Notes under the pieces: generated by a model
What the model saw: only the letters and a program-made list of their open reading frames with translations
What the model was told of the DNA's origin: nothing
Database searches by the model: none
Program-made: the position numbers and the translations under genes
In this document: in pieces, positions 1-8,863 of the stretch
Position numbering within the stretch: position 1 is the stretch's first letter
Layout of the letters: each line of letters begins with the position of its first letter
NCBI RefSeq assembly: GCF_030517065.1
Contig: NZ_CP103950.1
Coordinates: forward strand, 1,364,001 to 1,428,000
Reading direction: 5' to 3'
DNA from: Riemerella columbina
Lineage (GTDB): Bacteria; Bacteroidota; Bacteroidia; Flavobacteriales; Weeksellaceae
DNA length: 64,000 nt

Positions 1-968
1 ATCGCTTGATAACTGCCTTTTTCTTCTATCTCGATAAACAATTGCCAAGCTTTAGTCGCCAATTGTTGGGTCATATCTTCCACGAAATAACTGCCATATG
101 CTGCGTCTTCAAACACATTGATGATGCTTTCATAAGCCAAAACGATGCTTTGTTTAAAGGCTATTTCTTGTGACCAAGGCGTGGAATTTTCAACTTTAAA
201 ATCTCTTGCAAAAACAGCATCAGCACCGCCAATCATCCCAGCGGAAAGCTCCAATGTAGAGCGAATAAGGTTGTTTTCTGGGTCGGCTTTTGTTTTATTT
301 CGCAAGGAAGTTTCTGCAAAAATATAAGGAATGTTGTTCTGTTGATACGCCCTTGACAATTGATTAAATAACAATTTAAGCGCTCTTATTTTAGCAATTT
401 CAAAAAAGTACTGCCGTCCTACCGCTACTTTAAAAATCAGCCGTTCCAGCACCGAGGCACCAAAAATTTCTATTAAATCTTTCGCCTTGGCTAAAGCTAT
501 TGCCAACTGTTGGATGATGCTGGCACCTGCATTCTGGTAAAGGGCCACATCAACTCCCAAAGCTCTCGGTATTGGAGATTTCAATAAATTTTCGCCCCAA
601 TTGAGATTCATATTGCCTTTTTCATCAAAAATATCAACCAAAGACATCAGCTTATTTTCCGTTGTCGCCGACATCGCTTCAAAGGTGCTATAATCCTCAA
701 AAAATAGGGTTTTATCTGCCGTAACAATGGGACCTTTAATGAGAAAAGCATAAGCATCTTCTTCCAAATTTTCTTGATATAGCGCCACCAAATGCGGGCT
801 TTCTTCTACTTTGGGTAAAAGGTTAAAATCCCGATGAGACGCGTGATAATAAGGCTTCACCTCAATATCTTCCAAATTCTCTCTGCGGAGAATGGTGTCA
901 ATATCTTCGGTTTTCAGTTGCTGTTTAACCAGCGCCTCCCAGTCTGCCATTGTGGTGTTCCCCTTCAT
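1..968 (-). CDS. mutA: Methylmalonyl-CoA mutase small (beta) subunit, 3' end outside window
   Basis: About 322 N-terminal codons are visible, starting at ATG 966-968 and running off the left edge. The protein starts MKGNTTMADWEALVKQQL and contains the small-subunit signatures NWGENLLKSPIPRALGVD and GASVLERLIF seen in bacterial MutA. The small subunit pairs with the B12-binding MutB to interconvert succinyl-CoA and (R)-methylmalonyl-CoA in propionate and branched-chain metabolism in the cytoplasm; the small subunit itself is non-catalytic. An in-frame second ATG at 948-950 (MADWEAL) is an alternative start. It follows the DivIC-like gene by only 7 bases, so the two are probably cotranscribed. 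mutB should lie just left of this window (inference). Confidence 0.85.
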   Translation of the reverse strand, partial: MKGNTTMADWEALVKQQLKTEDIDTILRRENLEDIEVKPYYHASHRDFNLLPKVEESPHLVALYQENLEEDAYAFLIKGPIVTADKTLFFEDYSTFEAMSATTENKLMSLVDIFDEKGNMNLNWGENLLKSPIPRALGVDVALYQNAGASIIQQLAIALAKAKDLIEIFGASVLERLIFKVAVGRQYFFEIAKIRALKLLFNQLSRAYQQNNIPYIFAETSLRNKTKADPENNLIRSTLELSAGMIGGADAVFARDFKVENSTPWSQEIAFKQSIVLAYESIINVFEDAAYGSYFVEDMTQQLATKAWQLFIEIEEKGSYQA

Positions 969-975
969 AGCGTTT

Positions 976-1323
976 TTATTTTTTAGCGTTGGTACTATCC
1001 ACCACTAAGATAAAAATTTCTTCGTTTGGTCTTTTCATAAAGTAGTTTTCTCGAGCAAATTTTTCTTTTTCGCCTCTGTCATACATCAGTTTTTTGTAGA
1101 AAGCATCGTTTTTTTTGTACTCTTGTTTATAATATTCCAATTGCTCCTCATACTGACTGATTTCCTGATTAAGTTCGTTAATCACCAAAAAGGAATTGTT
1201 ATCAAAAAAGATCATCCACACAAAAAAACACAATATCGTAACCACATAGCGGTTCAGTACATAAGTCCTAAGCCACTTGAATTTGGGTTGTTTTTTCTCT
1301 ATATCTTTAATTAGATTTTTCAT
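976..1323 (-). CDS. Septum formation initiator (DivIC/FtsB-like) protein
   Basis: A 115-residue bitopic protein: a short basic N-terminus, one membrane segment (about residues 27-45, YVVTILCFFVWMIFF), then a coiled coil (about 50-85) rich in E, Q, K and Y. This is the build of the FtsB/DivIC family, which joins FtsL and FtsQ/DivIB in the divisome and is thought to relay activation to septal peptidoglycan synthesis. The ATG at 1321-1323 is chosen over the upstream TTG at 1329. It lies 11 bases after udk and 7 before mutA, suggesting one operon. The short family has weak sequence conservation, so the assignment rests on architecture. Confidence 0.75.
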   Translation of the reverse strand: MKNLIKDIEKKQPKFKWLRTYVLNRYVVTILCFFVWMIFFDNNSFLVINELNQEISQYEEQLEYYKQEYKKNDAFYKKLMYDRGEKEKFARENYFMKRPNEEIFILVVDSTNAKK

Positions 1324-1334
1324 AAACAAATGGC

Positions 1335-1955
1335 TTAATCTTTGTGTTTTTTCAAAGAGTTATTGATAACAGTGGTAAGGAAATCTATCGCTACAGGGTT
1401 CTGCTTCATATTAGGAATAATGATATCTGCCTGATTTTTAGAAGGTTCTATAAATTCCTGATGCATAGGTTTCAGTGTAGTTTGGTAGCGGTATAGTACC
1501 TCCTCCAAATCTCGCCCACGCTCTTGGGTGTCTCTTTTTATTCTGCGAATCAGACGCTCATCAGAATCGGCATGTACGAATAACTTAACATCAAATTCCT
1601 TTAATAATTCCTTATCTGTAAGCACCAAAATCCCCTCCACAATAAGCACTCTTTTAGGCTCTACCGTTACGAAATCCCCTGTTCTTGAATGGGTTACAAA
1701 TGAGTAAATGGGCTGTTCTATGCTTTCGTTATTTTTAAGCGCACGCACATGCTTTCGCAACAATTCAAAATCTATGGATTTGGGGTGATCATAGTTGAGG
1801 CCTTCCCTCTCTGCCATTGTAAGATTCTGATTATCATGATAATAGTTATCTTGTGATAACACATTAACCCCTTCTACATTCAGATTTTTAAGAATTTTAT
1901 TCACCACGGTGGTTTTTCCAGAACCTGTACCACCAGCAATACCGATTACAAGCAT
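1335..1955 (-). CDS. udk: Uridine kinase
   Basis: Cytoplasmic enzyme phosphorylating uridine and cytidine to UMP/CMP in pyrimidine salvage. The N-terminus carries a P-loop GGTGSGKTT at about residues 7-15, followed by LSQDNYYHD and NYDHPKSIDF typical of Udk; RIKRDTQERGRDLEEVL near the C-terminal third is the lid/substrate signature. The 206-residue length is normal for the family. Start ATG 1953-1955 (MLVIGIAGG) is used because the nine residues upstream are not family-like and contain the likely promoter box at 1970-1977. It heads the udk - divIC-like - mutA cluster. Confidence 0.95.
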   Translation of the reverse strand: MLVIGIAGGTGSGKTTVVNKILKNLNVEGVNVLSQDNYYHDNQNLTMAEREGLNYDHPKSIDFELLRKHVRALKNNESIEQPIYSFVTHSRTGDFVTVEPKRVLIVEGILVLTDKELLKEFDVKLFVHADSDERLIRRIKRDTQERGRDLEEVLYRYQTTLKPMHQEFIEPSKNQADIIIPNMKQNPVAIDFLTTVINNSLKKHKD

Positions 1956-1969
1956 TATTTTGTTTTTTA

Positions 1970-1977
1970 CAAAGATA
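1970..1977 (-). promoter_or_regulatory. Putative -7 element of udk
   Basis: On the minus strand this reads TATCTTTG, matching the flavobacterial -7 consensus TAnnTTTG, 14 bases upstream of the udk ATG. I see no convincing TTG -33 box, so support is the single element and its position. Confidence 0.45.
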
Positions 1978-2030
1978 AGCAATCTTCATAAAAAAACGAT
2001 ATTCATTTTTTAAATTTGAAGATAGCCACA

Positions 2031-2056
2031 AAAAAACAGCCTTTCTAAAGGCTGTT
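2031..2056 (-). terminator. Rho-independent terminator of the glutathione peroxidase gene
   Basis: A perfect 10-bp inverted repeat (AACAGCCTTT / AAAGGCTGTT) lies just past the stop at 2068 and is followed on the minus strand by a run of T. Confidence 0.75.
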
Positions 2057-2067
2057 GATTTAAATTC

Positions 2068-2634
2068 TTATTTTAAATATTGAGTGATTTTTTCACTGTC
2101 GGGTTTGGTTGTGCTCAAAAAGCTGTCTATCAATTTTCCATCTTCATCGATGAGGAATTTTGTGAAATTCCAAAGAATCGTGGTATTTTTAACCCCATTA
2201 AGTTCTTTTTCGGTCAAAAATCTAAAAATAGGTGTCGAATCTTCCCCTTTTACAGAAACTTTGGCAGCCATAGGAAAGGTAACGCCATAGTTCAACTGGC
2301 AAAAATTTTTGATTTCTGCATTGGTTCCAGGCTCTTGCCCTCCAAAATTATTCGCTGGAAAACCAACGATAACCAATTGATTTTGATACTTTTGGTATAG
2401 TTTTTCTAAATCTTCATACTGCGGTGTAAAGCCACATTCTGATGCGGTATTGACAATTAAAATTTTCTTTCCTTTAAAATCCGCAAAGTTGATTTCGCCG
2501 CCATCTAAGCTTTCCACCTTGTAGTCGTAAATGCTCTTTGGCAAAGGCTTTTCATCTTGTTGGGTTGCTTTTTTATGGCTTGTGCATTGCAATAGCGCCA
2601 CTACGGAAAGTAGAAAAATGAATATTTTTTTCAT
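2068..2634 (-). CDS. Glutathione peroxidase family lipoprotein
   Basis: Thiol peroxidase of the GPx fold that reduces hydroperoxides, in bacteria mostly with thioredoxin. Residues 1-17 form a lipoprotein signal with lipobox LLQC (Cys17), so the enzyme is probably anchored in the envelope rather than free in the cytosol. The catalytic set is visible: Cys67 in NTASECGFT, Gln in GFPANNFGGQEPG, and Trp/Asn in LWNFTKFLID. The active-site codon is TGT, so it is the cysteine, not selenocysteine, type. It sits 1 base downstream of the LolA-like gene, so the two are almost certainly cotranscribed; a terminator follows. Confidence 0.9.
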   Translation of the reverse strand: MKKIFIFLLSVVALLQCTSHKKATQQDEKPLPKSIYDYKVESLDGGEINFADFKGKKILIVNTASECGFTPQYEDLEKLYQKYQNQLVIVGFPANNFGGQEPGTNAEIKNFCQLNYGVTFPMAAKVSVKGEDSTPIFRFLTEKELNGVKNTTILWNFTKFLIDEDGKLIDSFLSTTKPDSEKITQYLK

Positions 2635-2635
2635 C

Positions 2636-3301
2636 TTATTTAATTTTAAAAGTATTCTCTGGGAACACCTTGTTGGTTTCTATTTTATTGAAAATCATCG
2701 TATAATCGCCTTCTTTTTTTGGCGTGGAAAAATCTATTCTAAACGGCATAACCAGCGCTCCTACTTTTTTGAAATCAGAATAGATTAAAGTTTCATCTTT
2801 TTTAGTTTCTTTGAGCAACATATAAGTCTCTGTATCAAAGTAATAGATGATTTTATTTACATTTTTAGTCAGCTCTACCTTGTAGCATAAACGGTCATCT
2901 ATTTTGTCCTTACCAAGGATAGTCGCCGTGAAACCTTTGGCTTCAAAATCGATAAAATCGGTGTCAAAACTCTGAGGTTGATAATCGCTAAACTCCTGCA
3001 ATTTATTGTTCGCATAGTTCATCGCATAGCCTTTTTTGCCATCATAAGCCTCTATCACATTTTCCTTTTTATCAATGATGATGGTCGTTTTGGTCAAATT
3101 AGGACGCTGTTGATAAATTTTAATGGGATACTCTTCTTTCAGCCCTAAAATCACTTGACCTTGTAGAACAATAGAGTTCAGCAATTTCCATTTAGAAAGT
3201 CCGCCGGTGGCTTCTATATTCTTATCAATCACCTCTTTAGCCGTTTGTGCCGACCAAAGCGAACCGACAACCATTGTGGTAATAACCAATATTTTTTTCA
3301 T
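2636..3301 (-). CDS. LolA-like outer-membrane lipoprotein-sorting family protein
   Basis: A 221-residue secreted protein with an N-terminal signal peptide (MKKILVITTMVVGSLWSAQ, cleavage after the Ala-Gln region). The remainder, starting AKEVIDKNIEATGG, resembles Bacteroidota proteins of the LolA/LolB-like half-barrel group (alternating strands, YDGKKGYAMNY, and a final KVGALVMPFRIDF). There is no lipobox. Family members bind lipid or lipoprotein in the periplasm, but the substrate of this one is unknown. It is tightly coupled to the downstream lipoprotein peroxidase (1-base gap) and lies 11 bases after kdsB, which fits an envelope operon. The exact family is inferred. Confidence 0.65.
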   Translation of the reverse strand: MKKILVITTMVVGSLWSAQTAKEVIDKNIEATGGLSKWKLLNSIVLQGQVILGLKEEYPIKIYQQRPNLTKTTIIIDKKENVIEAYDGKKGYAMNYANNKLQEFSDYQPQSFDTDFIDFEAKGFTATILGKDKIDDRLCYKVELTKNVNKIIYYFDTETYMLLKETKKDETLIYSDFKKVGALVMPFRIDFSTPKKEGDYTMIFNKIETNKVFPENTFKIK

Positions 3302-3312
3302 TTTTTCTGTAC

Positions 3313-4053
3313 TTATTTTAGATGAAGAAGGCGCTTGGCTTTCTCTAAATCCTCTGGAACATCAATGCCCACACCCACGAAATCAGTTTCTATCATCTTG
3401 ATTTTCATTCCGTTCTCTAAATAACGGATGCATTCTATCTTTTCCAATGTTTCCAATGGCGACATTTCTAAGCTCGCAAAAGTGAGCAACGCCTGTTTTC
3501 TAAATGCATAAACGCCAATGTGCCTAAAATATTTTGCTTCGGCATTCATTTCCCGCTGAAAAGGAATTACCGAACGGCTAAAATAAAGGGCAAATCCGTT
3601 CAAATCCGTGATGACTTTCACATTATTAGGGTTTTCAATCTCGGTGGGCTCAGTGATTTTTATCTTAAGCGATGCCAAGGAAATTTCCTGTTCTGGATCG
3701 TTATGAAACACCGAAGTCAAATCTTGAAGCGGTTCTTTTTTTAGAAAAGGTTCATCGCCTTGCACATTCACCACAATGTCGCAATCTATATCCCGAACGG
3801 CTTCCGCTATTCTGTCGCTCCCCGTTTCGTGTTGCCCTGTGCGAACGGCTTTGCCGCCTATACGGATGATTTCATCAAAAATCAAAACCGAATCTGTCGC
3901 CACAAAAACCTCATCAAACAACTGCGTAGCCACCACATTCTGATAAGTGGTCGCAATGACGGTTTGATCGCCCAAAATCTGCATCAATTTCCCTGGAAAT
4001 CGGCTGGCTTCGTAGCGTGCAGGAATCACCGCTATGATTTTCAGTTTCTTCAT
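3313..4053 (-). CDS. kdsB: 3-deoxy-manno-octulosonate cytidylyltransferase
   Basis: Activates Kdo with CTP to CMP-Kdo for lipopolysaccharide inner-core synthesis. Signatures: [16 protein letters not shown] near the N-terminus (nucleotide-binding loop), [25 protein letters not shown] (metal/CTP site) and [14 protein letters not shown]. The 246-residue length is normal. The ATG at 4051-4053 is preferred to the TTG at 4071. Cytoplasmic. It begins the kdsB - LolA-like - GPx cluster, located after the terminator of the aminotransferase gene. Confidence 0.95.
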   Translation of the reverse strand: MKKLKIIAVIPARYEASRFPGKLMQILGDQTVIATTYQNVVATQLFDEVFVATDSVLIFDEIIRIGGKAVRTGQHETGSDRIAEAVRDIDCDIVVNVQGDEPFLKKEPLQDLTSVFHNDPEQEISLASLKIKITEPTEIENPNNVKVITDLNGFALYFSRSVIPFQREMNAEAKYFRHIGVYAFRKQALLTFASLEMSPLETLEKIECIRYLENGMKIKMIETDFVGVGIDVPEDLEKAKRLLHLK

Positions 4054-4076
4054 TGCCTTTGCTTTTTTCAATTAAA

Positions 4077-4110
4077 AAAATAGAGCCTTTTATTTCTCGG
4101 CTCTATTTTT
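4077..4110 (-). terminator. Terminator after the aminotransferase gene
   Basis: Inverted repeat AAAATAGAGCC / GGCTCTATTTT with an 11-base loop and T-rich flank on the minus strand, 16 bases past the aminotransferase stop. Confidence 0.75.
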
Positions 4111-4125
4111 AGTCCACCATTTTAT

Positions 4126-5379
4126 TTATTGTAAAGCCGTTAAAGCTTTCTCTAATTTCGGCAACATTTTTTGAATATCTTCTAACGAGCAACCGCCCAC
4201 CGAAGCTCTAAACCACGGCATCGTTCTGGAATTACCAAACGCTGAAAACGGCACCAACGCCATCCCCGCCTTGTCGATAAGGTAGAACACCAAATCTGAA
4301 CTGTCTTCTATTTTTTTGCCCTCAGGCGTGGTTTTTCCGATATAATCCAACTGAATGGTCAGATAAAGCGCCCCCATCGGCTTAATGCTATCTACCTGAA
4401 AACCATTAACTTTCAAATTCTGAATTCCTTCGTGAAGGGTGTTGAGACTGTGCTGTATTTTGCCTTTAAAATCTTGAATAAAAGCCTCCACCGCTGGCGT
4501 ATCTACCAAAAATTTAGACATCGCTTGTTGCTCTGGCTTAGGCGACCACGCGCCCATATGCATTGCAAAAGCCTTCATCTTATTGATAATCAGCGTTGGT
4601 GCAAAGCCCCAACCCACACGAATACCCGTTGCCGCAAAGCATTTAGAAGCGCCATCGATAAAAATGGTATAATCTCTAACCTCTGGTACCAAACTCACAG
4701 GGTTCACATGGGTTTCGCCGAAGTTGAGCAAGGCATAAATTTGATCGTAAATGATGTAAAGCGGCTTCTCTCCTTCTTTTCTCCTTTTATTCTCCGCTAC
4801 CACCAACTCGCAAATTTCTTTCAATTGGTCGGCAGAAAACATAGTCCCTGTGGGGTTAGATGGCGAGCATAATGCCAATAGCACAGCGCCTTCTAAATGC
4901 GGCTTGATGTCTTCTGCTGTTGGCAAAAAATTATTCTCTAACTTGGTTTCTACCTCCACTTTTTGTGCGGAAGTAAGGTAAGAATAGTGGTTATTATTCC
5001 ACGATGGAATAGGGTAAATCACTTTATCACCTTGATCCACAATGCTCATATAAGCGGTATAAATGAGCGGTCGTGAGCCCCCAGCCACCAAGATTTCATC
5101 TGTGCTGTAATCTAAATGGTATCTGTTTTTAATATCCTTAGCAATGCTTTCTCTCAGCCCTAAAAGCCCATTGGCAGGCGGATAGTTGGTCATATGCTCA
5201 TCATAAGCAATTTTAATTTCATCTTTTAATGCCTCTGGGATGGGATAAATCTGAGCGTTTAAATCGCCGATGGTCAGGTTGGCAATATCTTCGCCTTTGG
5301 CTTTTCTATCATTAACTTCGTTGCCTATTTTCACGATTTCCGAACCCACAAGGCTTTCGGCTAAAGCTGATAATTTCAT
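4126..5379 (-). CDS. PLP-dependent class I/II aminotransferase
   Basis: A 417-residue fold-type I aminotransferase. Visible elements: the N-terminal region NLTIGDLNAQ, YPPANGLLGLRESIA, the cofactor loop LVAGGSRPLIYTAY, CSPSNPTGTMFS, and the Schiff-base lysine in FIDGASKCFAATGIRVGW. The terminal PWFRASVGGCSLEDI contains the conserved substrate-carboxylate arginine. It transfers an amino group between an amino acid and 2-oxoglutarate; aspartate or aromatic specificity cannot be decided from sequence. It lies 33 bases downstream of the phosphoglucomutase gene and ends at a terminator. Confidence 0.9.
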   Translation of the reverse strand: MKLSALAESLVGSEIVKIGNEVNDRKAKGEDIANLTIGDLNAQIYPIPEALKDEIKIAYDEHMTNYPPANGLLGLRESIAKDIKNRYHLDYSTDEILVAGGSRPLIYTAYMSIVDQGDKVIYPIPSWNNNHYSYLTSAQKVEVETKLENNFLPTAEDIKPHLEGAVLLALCSPSNPTGTMFSADQLKEICELVVAENKRRKEGEKPLYIIYDQIYALLNFGETHVNPVSLVPEVRDYTIFIDGASKCFAATGIRVGWGFAPTLIINKMKAFAMHMGAWSPKPEQQAMSKFLVDTPAVEAFIQDFKGKIQHSLNTLHEGIQNLKVNGFQVDSIKPMGALYLTIQLDYIGKTTPEGKKIEDSSDLVFYLIDKAGMALVPFSAFGNSRTMPWFRASVGGCSLEDIQKMLPKLEKALTALQ

Positions 5380-5412
5380 TTTTTTATTTTTTATATGGTG
5401 GTTAAATTCTGG

Positions 5413-7134
5413 CTAAGATAAGCCTAAATCTTTTTTTATAACTTCTATTTTTTCATTGAGTGCCGCAACCTTGGCTTCGTAATCTTTCTCGCTATCCAAA
5501 GTGTCTTTAAGGCTAAAGTAAAACTTGATTTTCGGCTCTGTTCCAGAAGGTCTTATCGCGACTTTGGTGCCATCTTCGGTGTAGTAAATCAGCACATTAG
5601 ACTGTGGAATGCTGTCCATTGTGGTTTTTTCATTTTTTAAAATATCCCAAGCGGTTTGCTCCTGATAATCCTTCACCAATACCACACGAGAGCCTGCCAA
5701 AGTTTGCACTGGGCTGTTGCGGAAGTCTGTCATCATCTTTTTAATTTGCTCTGCCCCTTCTTTGCCTTTTCTCACGATATTAACCAATCCTTCCTGATAC
5801 AAGCCCAGTTTTTGATAAATTTCTATCATATATTGGTACATCGTTTTGCCTTGAGCCTTGCACCACGCCGCAATTTCGCAGGCTAAAAGAATGGAACCGC
5901 AAGAGTCTTTATCTCGGACGAAATCTCCTGTCATAAATCCGAAGCTCTCCTCGCCGCCGCAGATGAATTTTTGCTTGCCTTCGGCTTCTCTAATCATCTT
6001 GCCTATCCACTTGAATCCTGTTAAACCTGCCTTGCACTCTACGCCGTATTTCTTCGCTAAATCAAAGAAAACATCGGAGGTTACAATGGTAGATCCAATG
6101 AACTCTTTGCCTGTAATCTTGCCTAACTTCTGCCACTGGCTGAGGATATAATCCGTGAGAATCATATTGGTTTGGTTACCATTGAGTAACTGCATTTTGC
6201 CTTCTAAATTTCTCACGGCAATTCCTAATCTATCGCCGTCTGGATCAGTGCCAATCACAATGTCTGCGAGGGTTACTTCTGCCAAATCTAATGCCATCGT
6301 TAGCGCCGCTGGCTCTTCAGGATTGGGACTCTCCACCGTTGGGAAATTGCCACTCGGAACCATTTGTTCTTGTACCAAATCTATTTTTTGGAAGCCTGCC
6401 ATTTTTAAGGCTTTAGGAATGGTGGTATAAGTGGTGCCGTGGATAGAAGTAAACACGATATTGAGCTGGTCATAACCTATTTTGTCCTTCTGGTACAGCG
6501 AGTTATCCATACACGCACGGATATAAACTTCATCTTGTGCCTCGCCAATCCATTCTATTAAATCATCATTTCCGTTGAATTTGATGTCTTCGTATTGGGT
6601 TTTAAGCACTTCTTCAATAATGGCGGTATCATTAGGCGTCACCACTTGGGCGCCATCATTCCAATAGACTTTGTAGCCGTTGTATTCTGGTGGGTTGTGA
6701 GAGGCGGTGAGCACGATACCTGCGTTACATTTTTTATCTCTTACCATAAACGATAATTCTGGCGTAGGGCGGTGTTCTTTGAATAACAACACCTTAATGC
6801 CATTGGCGGTCAAAACATCAGCCACCATTTTACCGAATTCTTTAGAGTTGTGTCTAACATCATAAGCTATCGCGACTTTAATTTTTTGATTTGGAAACTG
6901 TTGATGCAAATAATTGGCTAAGCCTTGTGTGGCTTGTCCTAAGGTGTAGCGGTTCAATCTATTAGTACCCACGCCCATAATGCCGCGCATACCGCCAGTA
7001 CCGAATTCTAAGTTTTTGTAAAAAGCATCTTCTAACTCTGGAGAATTAGAATCTATCATCATTTTTACGGTTTCTCTCGTTTCTTCATCAAAAGCTTCTG
7101 ATAGCCAAAGTTTGGCTTTATCTATTGTTGTCAT
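5413..7134 (-). CDS. Phosphoglucomutase / phosphomannomutase (PgcA type)
   Basis: A 573-residue alpha-D-phosphohexomutase interconverting glucose-1-P and glucose-6-P (or mannose equivalents), supplying precursors for glycogen and surface glycans. Domains in order: early substrate loop GTGGMRGIMGVGTNR, phosphoserine loop TASHNPPEYNGYKVYW (about residue 145), metal-binding GTDPDGDRLGIA (about 295), sugar-ring loop GGEESFGFMTGDFVRDKD (about 395), and the phosphate-binding C-terminal RPSGTEPKIKFY. All four active-site loops are intact. Cytoplasmic. The start ATG is 11 bases after the DUF2807 lipoprotein stop. Confidence 0.93.
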   Translation of the reverse strand: MTTIDKAKLWLSEAFDEETRETVKMMIDSNSPELEDAFYKNLEFGTGGMRGIMGVGTNRLNRYTLGQATQGLANYLHQQFPNQKIKVAIAYDVRHNSKEFGKMVADVLTANGIKVLLFKEHRPTPELSFMVRDKKCNAGIVLTASHNPPEYNGYKVYWNDGAQVVTPNDTAIIEEVLKTQYEDIKFNGNDDLIEWIGEAQDEVYIRACMDNSLYQKDKIGYDQLNIVFTSIHGTTYTTIPKALKMAGFQKIDLVQEQMVPSGNFPTVESPNPEEPAALTMALDLAEVTLADIVIGTDPDGDRLGIAVRNLEGKMQLLNGNQTNMILTDYILSQWQKLGKITGKEFIGSTIVTSDVFFDLAKKYGVECKAGLTGFKWIGKMIREAEGKQKFICGGEESFGFMTGDFVRDKDSCGSILLACEIAAWCKAQGKTMYQYMIEIYQKLGLYQEGLVNIVRKGKEGAEQIKKMMTDFRNSPVQTLAGSRVVLVKDYQEQTAWDILKNEKTTMDSIPQSNVLIYYTEDGTKVAIRPSGTEPKIKFYFSLKDTLDSEKDYEAKVAALNEKIEVIKKDLGLS

Positions 7135-7145
7135 AACTTATTTTT

Positions 7146-7856
7146 TTATGGTTTTGGTTTATTTTCTACTTGTGTTTTGTCTTCTATTTTAAGGTTTCGC
7201 CGTGGATTGCCGTAATAGAGCAACTGGGCGGTATTTTGTATTTTCCCTGAAATTTCCTCTTGAGCCGTTACCTCGGTATAGCTTCCGTTTTGGGCTTCTA
7301 AATTGAGATAATCCACCGCCCAATAAGGGGCAACAATGCTCGCTGTATCGGCTATTTTTAAATGGGCTTCTTTGGTTTTTCCTAAAAAATTAGCCTTAGA
7401 TTTTTGGTGCATTTCCACCGTGGCATTGGGCGTATCTACCGCACCGATAAATTTGCCGTAATCCTGAAGGCTCAACTTGAATTCTGGAGTTTTGATCTTC
7501 CCTGAAACATTCACCTCCACAGAATCTGCAATGGTGGTTTTTTGCAACGGTGTTTTAGAATAAACTGTTACCGTGTAGAAGTCCACCGCGCCAGTAGGTC
7601 TATTTTCGGTGATGTTTAAGGCGTTACCTTTTACTTTGATTTCCAGATTATTGGCTAAGTTATCATAGGTTTCTATATTGATAAAATTCTTCTGGCTGGG
7701 CACAAAAAAGAGCCTATATTTCCCCTTTAAATGGAGCTCTGAAAATGGCGCCACCTCTCGGTCTTGAGATTTAATATCGCCCTGAGGTTCTATTTTACCA
7801 CAAGAAACGATGGCGAGCCACGATAATAATATAAGGTATCTTTTGGGTGTCTTCAT
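7146..7856 (-). CDS. DUF2807 (head-GIN domain) lipoprotein
   Basis: Starts with a lipoprotein signal (LLSWLAIVSCGK, Cys20) and continues as a beta-helical repeat of the DUF2807 type, here recognised from SQDREVAPFSELHLKGKYRLFF and repeated short strands with N/G turns. Such proteins are common, poorly characterised cell-envelope proteins in Bacteroidota. The protein is 236 residues, normal for the family. It lies between the glycosyltransferase (32 bases upstream) and phosphoglucomutase genes, all on the minus strand, so it is probably in one operon. No function can be assigned. Confidence 0.8.
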   Translation of the reverse strand: MKTPKRYLILLSWLAIVSCGKIEPQGDIKSQDREVAPFSELHLKGKYRLFFVPSQKNFINIETYDNLANNLEIKVKGNALNITENRPTGAVDFYTVTVYSKTPLQKTTIADSVEVNVSGKIKTPEFKLSLQDYGKFIGAVDTPNATVEMHQKSKANFLGKTKEAHLKIADTASIVAPYWAVDYLNLEAQNGSYTEVTAQEEISGKIQNTAQLLYYGNPRRNLKIEDKTQVENKPKP

Positions 7857-7888
7857 TAGGTCAGCAAATTTCGGTAATTTATACCATT

Positions 7889-8839
7889 TTATATGATTTC
7901 TTCAATATGATAATTCTTATGTTCTCGGTTAGAGCGGATCACGATTTCGCCTAAAAAGCCCGCTATAAAGAGTAAAGTGCCCATCAGCATCATCGTAAGG
8001 GCAATGTAAAACCACGGATTATCTGTGATGAGATTGCCATAGATACCTTGTGATATTTTAACCAACTTAGAAATGCCAATGCCCACCGCCGATAGAAAAC
8101 CGATGATAAACATCAGCGTGCCGCCAGCGCCAAAAAAGTGCATCGGACGGCTGCCAAAACGGCTGATGAACCACAAAGTAATCAGGTCTAAAAAGCCACG
8201 GATAAACCGCTCAGTACCGAACTTAGAGCTACCATAGGGGCGCGCTTGGTGCTGCACCGGTTTTTCGGTAATTCTTCTAAAGCCAGCATTGGCCGCCAGC
8301 ACAGGAATATAGCGGTGCATATCGCCATAGACATCTATGGATTTGACCACTTGCTTTCGGTAGGCTTTCAGTCCGCAATTAAAATCGTGGAGGCTCACGC
8401 CAGAGACTTTTCGTGCTGCAGCATTAAAGAGTTTGGAAGGCAGGTTTTTAGTCATCACATTATCAAAGCGTTTTTTCTTCCAACCGCTCACGATATCATA
8501 ATTTTCAATTAAAACCTTATAATATAAGTCTGGAATTTCTTCAGGAAAGTCCTGTAAATCAGCATCCATCGTGATGACCACATCGCCCTTGGTTCTTTGG
8601 AATGCGGCGTGCAGCGCTTGGGATTTACCATAATTTTTAGAAAACCGAATGCCGTGCACATTGGGGTTTTGCGCCTTTAGCTCGTTAATGATTTCCCAAG
8701 ACTCATCTGTGCTGCCATCATCTACGAACCAAATTTCATAGCTGACCTCTATCTCCTTACAAGTGTGGTCTATGCGCTGGTAGAGCTCTCTTAAAGATGG
8801 TGCCTCATTGAGCAATGGAATAACGATGGAAAGATTCAT
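7889..8839 (-). CDS. Family 2 glycosyltransferase (GtrB/ArnC/DPM-like)
   Basis: A GT-A domain (residues 1-230) with SIVIPLLNEAPSL at the start, the metal-binding DADLQDFPEE around residue 93, and the SKFGTERFIRGFLDLITLWFISRFG junction, followed by two membrane helices (about 235-260 and 275-300). This is the layout of polyprenyl-phosphate sugar transferases such as GtrB and ArnC, which load sugars on undecaprenyl phosphate at the inner membrane. The sugar is unknown. It is 24 bases downstream of the DUF4199 gene and upstream of DUF2807 and phosphoglucomutase genes, consistent with glycan-precursor metabolism. Confidence 0.88.
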   Translation of the reverse strand: MNLSIVIPLLNEAPSLRELYQRIDHTCKEIEVSYEIWFVDDGSTDESWEIINELKAQNPNVHGIRFSKNYGKSQALHAAFQRTKGDVVITMDADLQDFPEEIPDLYYKVLIENYDIVSGWKKKRFDNVMTKNLPSKLFNAAARKVSGVSLHDFNCGLKAYRKQVVKSIDVYGDMHRYIPVLAANAGFRRITEKPVQHQARPYGSSKFGTERFIRGFLDLITLWFISRFGSRPMHFFGAGGTLMFIIGFLSAVGIGISKLVKISQGIYGNLITDNPWFYIALTMMLMGTLLFIAGFLGEIVIRSNREHKNYHIEEII

Positions 8840-8863
8840 ATAATAATGATAACAAATTAAAAT

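Noticed and set aside
2431-2439. Selenocysteine at the peroxidase active site
   Set aside because: The active-site codon is TGT (Cys), not TGA, and no SECIS-like need arises.
4432-4872. 146-codon plus-strand frame inside the aminotransferase gene
   Set aside because: Opposite strand of a conserved PLP enzyme with all motifs; no protein-like pattern or promoter.
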